From NCBI RefSeq assembly GCF_011306175.1, contig NZ_CP049913.1, positions 1,984,001 to 2,048,000 on the forward strand: 64,000 nt of DNA, read 5' to 3'. The DNA is from Vibrio sp. HDW18 (GTDB lineage Bacteria > Pseudomonadota > Gammaproteobacteria > Enterobacterales > Vibrionaceae). Positions 58,479-64,000 of this stretch are shown here, one piece after another. The position numbers and the translations under genes were made by a program. The notes beneath the pieces are model-generated. The model did no database searches, was not told where the DNA came from, and saw only the letters and a list, made by a program, of their open reading frames with translations. Within the stretch, counting starts at the first letter, position 1. Each line of letters starts with the position of its first letter.

Positions 58479-58530
58479 ATACCAATCGCCAAAGATAGAC
58501 GACTATTTTCATCGTCTATCTTGTTGGTAT
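58479..58530 (-). promoter_or_regulatory. Intercistronic hairpin between ptsI and crr
   Basis: AAGATAGACGA and TCGTCTATCTT (58492-58502 and 58512-58522) pair perfectly, with ATACCAA/TTGGTAT flanks that can extend the stem. There is no T-run, so it is more likely an RNA stability or processing element than a terminator. Confidence 0.55.
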
Positions 58531-58540
58531 TAACCAATAA

Positions 58541-60262
58541 TTACGCTTTTGCAGCGATGAACTGATCGACACAAGCTTCAATTTCTGCCGCAGTTGGCAG
58601 TGAAATTGCGTGTTCAGCCATCGCTTTGATTTCAGCGAAATTAGCATTACGGATCACTTTCTTCACAACTGGAATCGAGATACCGCTCATTGAGAACTCA
58701 TCAAGACCCATACCCAGCAGTAATAGAGTAGCACGTTCGTCGCCAGCTAGCTCACCACACATACCGGTCCATTTACCTTCCGCGTGAGAAGCGTCAATCA
58801 CTTGCTTAATCACGGTCAGTACCGCAGGCGAAAGTGGGTTATACAGGTGAGAAATCATCTCGTTACCACGGTCAACCGCCAGTGTGTACTGAGTTAAATC
58901 GTTAGTACCGATAGAGAAGAAAGAAACTTCTTTAGCTAAGTGGTGCGCAATTGCAGCCGCCGCAGGAGTTTCCACCATCACACCGATTTCGATGTTTTCA
59001 TCGAATGCATGACCTTCAGCACGCAGTTCAACCTTGTACTCTTCAATCGCGTTTTTCAGTTCACGGATCTCTTCTACTGAAATGATCATTGGGAACATGA
59101 CGCGTAGTTTACCGTGAGCAGATGCACGCAGAATACCACGTAGCTGATCACGCAGGATTTCACGACGATCTAAGCTGATACGTACTGCACGCCAACCCAA
59201 GAATGGGTTCATCTCTTTTGGCAGATCCATGTAAGGCAGATCTTTGTCGCCGCCGATATCCATAGTACGGATAATCACCGCTTGACCGTTCATCGCTTCT
59301 GCCACTTCTTTATAAGCGTGGTATTGCTCTTCTTCAGTCGGTAGTGCGTCACGATCCATAAACAGGAATTCAGTACGGTATAGGCCAACACCTTCACCGC
59401 CGTTACGGATGATGCCGTCACAGTCTTTTACTGTACCGATGTTGCCGCACACTTCAACGCGGTGACCATCAAGCGTTTCTGCTGGTAGGTCTTTCAGTTT
59501 CGCCAGCTCTTCTTTTTCAGCAAGGAAAGCGGCTTTAACTGCTTTCGCTTCTTCAATTTGAGCTTGGGTTGGATTAACAATGATCTTGTTGTTCATTGCG
59601 TCCAGGATCAGGGTGTCGCCGTTTTTCACTTTCTTAGTGATGTCGTTAGTGCCGACGATCGCTGGCAGTTCTAGAGAACGCGCCATGATAGAAGTGTGAG
59701 AAGTACGGCCGCCGATATCACACACAAAACCTAACACATAGTTCAGGTTAATTTGTGCGGTTTCAGAAGGCGTTAAATCGTAGGCCACTAGGATCACTTC
59801 TTGATCGATTTCGCTGAGCGAAACGATATGCATACCTAGGGCATTTTTCACAAAACGGGTACCGATATCACGGATGTCGGTGGCACGTTCTTTGAGATAT
59901 TCATCGTCTAATGACTCAAGCGCGGTAGCTTGTTCTTCGATAACGGTGTAGATCGCGTTATCGGCCGCCATTTTATCATTCTTGATGAGGGCTAAAATCT
60001 CTTCTTCTAGCTCTTCATCTTCAAGCAACATGATATGGCCTTCAAAGATGGCTTCTTTTTCTTCACCAAAAGTTTCAAGTGCTTTTTGTTTGATCACTTC
60101 TAACTGCGCAGAAGATTTGTTACGCGCAGTGTAAAAGCGCTCAACTTCGGCTTCTACTTGATCATCTGAAATGGTGTTTGTGTTTAGGACAATTTCATCT
60201 TCTTGAAGAAGTAGTGCTTTACCAATAGCAATACCTGGAGATGCTAGAATGCCTGAAATCAT
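58541..60262 (-). CDS. ptsI: PTS enzyme I PtsI
   Basis: Phosphoenolpyruvate-protein phosphotransferase, first step of the PTS. 573 residues. The phosphorylated His is in [21 protein letters not shown] near 189; the PEP site includes [14 protein letters not shown] and the C-terminal [26 protein letters not shown] with the acid Cys. Lies 134 bp after ptsH with a palindrome in between. Confidence 0.98.
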   Translation of the reverse strand: MISGILASPGIAIGKALLLQEDEIVLNTNTISDDQVEAEVERFYTARNKSSAQLEVIKQKALETFGEEKEAIFEGHIMLLEDEELEEEILALIKNDKMAADNAIYTVIEEQATALESLDDEYLKERATDIRDIGTRFVKNALGMHIVSLSEIDQEVILVAYDLTPSETAQINLNYVLGFVCDIGGRTSHTSIMARSLELPAIVGTNDITKKVKNGDTLILDAMNNKIIVNPTQAQIEEAKAVKAAFLAEKEELAKLKDLPAETLDGHRVEVCGNIGTVKDCDGIIRNGGEGVGLYRTEFLFMDRDALPTEEEQYHAYKEVAEAMNGQAVIIRTMDIGGDKDLPYMDLPKEMNPFLGWRAVRISLDRREILRDQLRGILRASAHGKLRVMFPMIISVEEIRELKNAIEEYKVELRAEGHAFDENIEIGVMVETPAAAAIAHHLAKEVSFFSIGTNDLTQYTLAVDRGNEMISHLYNPLSPAVLTVIKQVIDASHAEGKWTGMCGELAGDERATLLLLGMGLDEFSMSGISIPVVKKVIRNANFAEIKAMAEHAISLPTAAEIEACVDQFIAAKA

Positions 60263-60351
60263 AGCCTTACCTTAAACTGGTCAACTGTAAACGGGAGATG
60301 GGACAAACGCTAACCATAAATATGTAGCGTATTTCTCGGGTTATTTCCAAC

Positions 60352-60381
60352 AAAGCCATTTTGTGTGCACAAAATGGCTTT
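60352..60381 (-). promoter_or_regulatory. Perfect palindrome between ptsH and ptsI
   Basis: AAAGCCATTTTGTG and CACAAAATGGCTTT pair over 14 bp with two central bases. In the transcript it follows the ptsH stop by about 15 nt. With T-rich sequence after it on the minus strand, partial termination that favours ptsH over ptsI is possible. Confidence 0.6.
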
Positions 60382-60396
60382 AACAGGAAGACAGGA

Positions 60397-60654
60397 TTAG
60401 TGAAGTTGGTCCATCAGAGCCACTAAGTGGTCAACGGCTTCTTTCGCTTGAGGGCCTTCGGCAGAGATAGTCACAACTGTGCCTTTTACCAGACCTAGCG
60501 TTTGCAGCTTGAACAGACTTTTTGCACTTGCACTTTTACCGTTAGAAGTCACAGTGATGTCTGCATCGAAAGCTTTCGCTTCTTTTACAAACTGTGCAGC
60601 TGGGCGAGTGTGAAGGCCATTTTCTGCTGTGATTTCTACTTGCTTCTCGTACAT
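60397..60654 (-). CDS. ptsH: Phosphocarrier protein HPr PtsH
   Basis: 85 residues. The phosphorylated His15 is in [16 protein letters not shown], and Ser46 lies in [13 protein letters not shown]. Carries phosphate from enzyme I to the IIA proteins. First gene of ptsH-ptsI-crr; its promoter must lie in the ~240 bp upstream. Confidence 0.98.
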   Translation of the reverse strand: MYEKQVEITAENGLHTRPAAQFVKEAKAFDADITVTSNGKSASAKSLFKLQTLGLVKGTVVTISAEGPQAKEAVDHLVALMDQLH

Positions 60655-60896
60655 GTTTAATACCCCAATAAGATTATTTTTTGTAAGTTTGTTAACCAGA
60701 ATTAGCTTAACTGCATAACCCGCTTTGTGCTAGCACTGTCACAGGCTTTTCGTGTTAGAACTTAAGACTGGTTAAAATTTTACCTATCGCCTTTGCTATT
60801 TTTTGCAATTTGAGCGGTAGAGTGTAAATCAATGGCTTCTTTATTTTGAAGCGAAAAATAAAACGCCCCGATATTACCAAAGGTGAGGCAGGGATC
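60655..60896 (-). promoter_or_regulatory. Upstream region of ptsH
   Basis: About 240 bp without a gene between ptsH and the cysK terminator. I see no perfect CRP site; the nearest look-alike (TGTGC...TCACA around 60735) has the wrong spacing. Confidence 0.35.
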
Positions 60897-60898
60897 AA

Positions 60899-60926
60899 CA
60901 AAAAAGCCCCTGACTGGGGCTTTTTT
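60899..60926 (-). terminator. Terminator of cysK
   Basis: AAAAAGCCCC and GGGGCTTTTT pair over 10 bp with loop TGACT; A- and T-runs flank the stem. It lies about 25 bp after the cysK stop. Confidence 0.82.
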
Positions 60927-60952
60927 AAACGAAAAATTGATTTCGCTACATA

Positions 60953-61921
60953 TTATTGTTGGTTCTCTTTATCGGTAAAAATGCCCGCAAACAGCGCGGT
61001 GCTCAAATAGCGCTCACCAGAACTTGGTAGTACGGTTACAATGTTTTTTCCTTTAAATTCAGGTAATTGCGCTATTCTATTCGCGGCAACTACCGCCGCG
61101 CCAGAAGAGATTCCGGCTAAAATACCTTCTTCTTCCATTAGGCGACGCGCCATTGAAATCGCCTCTTCTGAGGTCACCAGCTCAACACGGTCAATCAGGC
61201 TTAAATCTAAGTTGCCGGGGATAAAACCGGCACCAATGCCCTGAATTTTATGCGGAGCGGGTTTGATTTCTTGGCCCGCTAACGCTTGGGTGATGACCGG
61301 TGACTCGGCGGGCTCGACCGCCACCGACACAATTGCTTTGCCTCTGGTGCCTTTAATATAACGGCTGGTGCCGGTTAATGTGCCGCCAGTGCCGACGCCA
61401 GCCACAAACACATCCACTTGACCATCGGTGGCGTCCCAAATCTCTGGGCCAGTGGTTTGCTCGTGGATTTGTGGGTTGGCTGGGTTGTTAAATTGTTGCA
61501 ATAACAGGTATTTTTCTGGATTGCTGGCGACAATCTCTTCCGCTTTAGCAATCGCGCCTTTCATGCCTTTGGCTGCTTCAGTTAGCACTAAATTGGCACC
61601 CAGTGCTTTGAGCAGTTTACGCCGCTCTAAGCTCATTGATTCTGGCATGGTTAGGGTTAATTTATAGCCCCGTGCCGCGGCGACAAAAGCCAGCGCTACC
61701 CCAGTGTTACCACTGGTCGGCTCAACCAATTCAATCCCAGGCTTAAGTTTGCCTTGCTTTTCGGCATCCCAAATCATGTTGGCACCGATCCGGCATTTAA
61801 CACTGAAACTCGGGTTGCGTGCCTCGATTTTGACCAACACATTGCCAGTTGACACTTTGTTTAAGCGCACCAGCGGTGTGTTACCAATCGTCAGGGAGTT
61901 GTCTTGATAGATTTTGCTCAT
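60953..61921 (-). CDS. cysK: Cysteine synthase A CysK
   Basis: O-acetylserine sulfhydrylase, PLP-dependent. 322 residues. The PLP lysine is Lys42 in [11 protein letters not shown], the substrate loop is [13 protein letters not shown], and the phosphate loop is [14 protein letters not shown]. It lies downstream of cysZ on the same strand with 200 bp between, probably with its own promoter. Confidence 0.97.
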   Translation of the reverse strand: MSKIYQDNSLTIGNTPLVRLNKVSTGNVLVKIEARNPSFSVKCRIGANMIWDAEKQGKLKPGIELVEPTSGNTGVALAFVAAARGYKLTLTMPESMSLERRKLLKALGANLVLTEAAKGMKGAIAKAEEIVASNPEKYLLLQQFNNPANPQIHEQTTGPEIWDATDGQVDVFVAGVGTGGTLTGTSRYIKGTRGKAIVSVAVEPAESPVITQALAGQEIKPAPHKIQGIGAGFIPGNLDLSLIDRVELVTSEEAISMARRLMEEEGILAGISSGAAVVAANRIAQLPEFKGKNIVTVLPSSGERYLSTALFAGIFTDKENQQ

Positions 61922-62121
61922 GGTGATGTTCCTTCATTCAGTACGCCGTCAGCCCGTTAAGCGGTATGTGCGTGAATAGTGAGTATGATGAGAGCATAAG
62001 TGTATATTCACTAAGCGAAAAAGATTAAAAAGTTATAACTTATGTGGTGTGAGTAGCCGATAAAAGCTTCATTTTTTGCTGGTGTACGATCCCTTAGCGG
62101 CAACCCTAACGTGTTTGCCGT

Positions 62122-62868
62122 CTAACGGTTGTGCCGATAGTGTGGCTTAAATTCGTGCACCCACATCGCGGTGGCGCCGCACACCGCTACCGGCATGATA
62201 AACAGATTGATGATCGGAATACTGGCGAGCAGTGCAACCATCAATCCAAAGCTATAAGCTTGCGGCTGATTTTGTTGCAAAGTATTACGCATATCATCAA
62301 AAGCAATTTTATGATTATCGAACGGGTAGTCACAATATTGGATTGCCAGCATCCAAGCGCTGAACAGCCACCAAGCCAGTGGACCTACTGTTTGTCCAAG
62401 CGCTGGGATCAGCAATAACAGTAGCAGCCCCAGCGCTCTGGGCAGCATATACCGCAGCTTGCGCCATTCGCGTGCCAATATGCGTGGCACATCTTTGATC
62501 AGTGACCATACACTCTGTTCGCTGAGCACTTGGCCAGATAAGTGCTGCTCGATTTTTTCCGCTAATAACCCATTGAAAGGTGCCGCAATAAAATTAGCCA
62601 AGGTGCTAAAAAAATAGGAAAAAGTGGCAATAATGGTTAACGCCAGTAATGGCAACAACACATAGCGCAGCCAAGCCAAAAAGACGGGCAAGTGGCCGAG
62701 CCACTGGCTAATCCACATATCCAACTGGCTAAATAAGTAGTACATTGCGCCGCCCACCAGCAGCATGTTGGCCAACAGCGGCAGTGCGACAAAGCGACGG
62801 ATGCCGGGGGTAAATGCCAAACATAGGCCATAGTAGAAGTAGCCAAATCCAGAACGGGTAGGGTGCAT
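62122..62868 (-). CDS. cysZ: Sulfate transporter CysZ
   Basis: 248 residues with about four to six membrane helices (EI24/CysZ family), importing sulfate for cysteine synthesis. Typical segments: GFGYFYYGLCLAFTPGIRRFV, NFIAAPFNGLLAEKIE with the conserved Asn-Pro-like entry, and QYCDYPFDNHKIAF. It sits next to cysK, whose pathway uses the sulfate, and is divergent from zipA. Confidence 0.95.
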   Translation of the reverse strand: MHPTRSGFGYFYYGLCLAFTPGIRRFVALPLLANMLLVGGAMYYLFSQLDMWISQWLGHLPVFLAWLRYVLLPLLALTIIATFSYFFSTLANFIAAPFNGLLAEKIEQHLSGQVLSEQSVWSLIKDVPRILAREWRKLRYMLPRALGLLLLLLIPALGQTVGPLAWWLFSAWMLAIQYCDYPFDNHKIAFDDMRNTLQQNQPQAYSFGLMVALLASIPIINLFIMPVAVCGATAMWVHEFKPHYRHNR

Positions 62869-63096
62869 AAACGCGATGTTCCTTGATAAACCGAAGGTAA
62901 ATTGTACTGGATTGCGAGCTAAGTAAAATGCTTAAACCGCAAAAAAACGCGTGATGTTGGCAACTTCTCACATTAAGTTGTTCTAAATTCAACGAGAGTT
63001 TTGGTAAAGTATCGCGACAAGCCAAACCCACACCCTGAACCACGTCCTGTCGGGCGCTAGAGCTCAGAACATCAAACGGGATATTGAGAATTTAAG

Positions 63097-63972
63097 ATGC
63101 AGGAATTGCGATTCGTATTGATAATGGTTGGCGCGCTGGCAATTGCCGCGTTGCTATTTCACGGTCTGTGGACCAGCAAAAAAGAGGGAAAGTCCAAGTT
63201 TGGGCATAAACCTCTGCGTAAAATTGATACCGCTAGTGAGCAACCCACTGCGCCGTCATCGGCAGCTGCCGATGAATTTGAGATCATTCGTAAACCGCGT
63301 AAAGAGCCCGATTTTGGCTTGTCAAAAGGATCTGCCGATCCGCTGATCGCCGATTTTCTCTCTAGCGATGAGTTGCCCGAATCGGCGGCTGAATCTGCAG
63401 CTATTGAGGCGAATTATCATCGCCAATCAGTACCCGCATCATCTGCGACTTCCACGCTCACCCAGCCTGAACCGGTGGTGCACTCTGTCATTGCCTCCGA
63501 GAGTCCAACACCACCATCGCCGCAGATTGAACCTTCGCCTCAGGAAGATCCACTCGATGTGATTGTGCTTAACGTGCACTGTGCAGGTAACCAGCCGTTC
63601 GTTGGTACTAAGTTATTCGATAGTATGCAACAAAATGGCTTGTTATTTGGTGAGATGGATATTTTCCATCGGCATGCGGATCTGTCAGGCACCGGCAAAG
63701 TGCTGTTTAGCGTCGCCAATATGATGCAACCGGGAACCTTGATGCATGATGATCCGGCCGATTTTACTACCCAAGGCATCTCGTTTTTTATGACCTTGCC
63801 GGGTTTTGGCGATCCTGAGCAAAACTTTAAATTGATGCTGAAAACTGCGCAGCAAATTGCTGATGATCTCAGTGGTCATGTGTTGGACGATGCGCGCAAT
63901 TTAATGACGCCCAATCGATTGGATGCTTATCGCAAGCAAATTCAAGAATTTAAAGCGCGCCATAACGAATAA
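63097..63972 (+). CDS. zipA: Cell division protein ZipA
   Basis: 291 residues. A single N-terminal membrane helix (about 5-24), a basic patch ([15 protein letters not shown]), a long disordered linker rich in Ser, Pro, Ala and Glu (about 45-150), and the C-terminal FtsZ-binding domain ([22 protein letters not shown] to QEFKARHNE). It tethers the FtsZ ring to the inner membrane. In related genomes ligA follows; only 28 bp of sequence remain in the window. Confidence 0.95.
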   Translation: MQELRFVLIMVGALAIAALLFHGLWTSKKEGKSKFGHKPLRKIDTASEQPTAPSSAAADEFEIIRKPRKEPDFGLSKGSADPLIADFLSSDELPESAAESAAIEANYHRQSVPASSATSTLTQPEPVVHSVIASESPTPPSPQIEPSPQEDPLDVIVLNVHCAGNQPFVGTKLFDSMQQNGLLFGEMDIFHRHADLSGTGKVLFSVANMMQPGTLMHDDPADFTTQGISFFMTLPGFGDPEQNFKLMLKTAQQIADDLSGHVLDDARNLMTPNRLDAYRKQIQEFKARHNE

Positions 63973-64000
63973 TAGCGAATTGGCGCGCAAGCCCCAGCGC

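Noticed and set aside
60725..60760. CRP-like site TGTGC...TCACA upstream of ptsH
   Set aside because: The half-sites are 8 bp apart and not 6, so it does not fit the CRP palindrome.

Overview
The window is a chromosomal stretch from a Vibrio close to V. cholerae. I infer this from gene content and order: a cdgG-like GGDEF gene, a TPR gene, queF, syd, metNIQ, gmhB, a tRNA-Tyr array and vexGH-like efflux genes, then the two vps clusters around rbmA and rbmB, then glyA and the long lipA-to-miaB block, ubiF, the pts genes, cysK, cysZ and zipA. As I recall it, this is the order of about VC0900 to VC0970 in V. cholerae. Species is not asserted. I see no prophage, integron, insertion sequence or CRISPR array.

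Layout. Bases 1-5.3 kb hold a truncated GGDEF gene, a TPR membrane protein with a GGDEF-like C-terminus, queF, and the divergent syd and zinc-ribbon pair. Bases 5.4-8.1 kb hold metNIQ under three MetJ boxes. gmhB follows, then four near-identical tRNA-Tyr genes read leftwards, then the RND efflux pair. Bases 14.3-26.3 kb are vps cluster I (vpsU, A, B, D-K). Bases 26.5-28.7 kb carry rbmA and rbmB facing each other. Bases 29.2-35.1 kb are vps cluster II (vpsL-O plus a VanZ-like gene). Bases 35.4-63.0 kb are housekeeping: glyA; lipoate genes; cell elongation (dacA, rlpA, mrdB, mrdA); ribosome factors (rlmH, rsfS); holA, lptE, leuS; ybeL; lnt, corC, ybeY, ybeZ, miaB; ubiF; a repeat protein; crr, ptsI, ptsH; cysK, cysZ. 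zipA closes the window.

How the parts work together. Cluster I makes nucleotide sugars (VpsA, VpsB), transfers sugars (VpsD, I, K), flips and polymerises the repeat unit (VpsE, F) and decorates it (VpsG, perhaps VpsH and J). Cluster II supplies the initiating transferase (VpsL), the outer-membrane route (VpsM, N) and the tyrosine kinase (VpsO), whose partner phosphatase is VpsU. RbmA scaffolds the matrix and RbmB is a beta-helix enzyme thought to cut it.

The main points of interest are in the biofilm region. A (TTTG)12 microsatellite lies between vpsU and vpsA. vpsC is reduced to a 23-codon relic that still overlaps both neighbours by ATGA. The following vpsD is partly AT-rich with foreign-looking codons. 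rbmC to rbmF are absent. Elsewhere, ERIC-like repeats sit in three intergenic gaps, one of them where nadD stands in E. coli, and a 33-bp tandem repeat encodes an 11-residue-repeat coiled coil anchored in the membrane.
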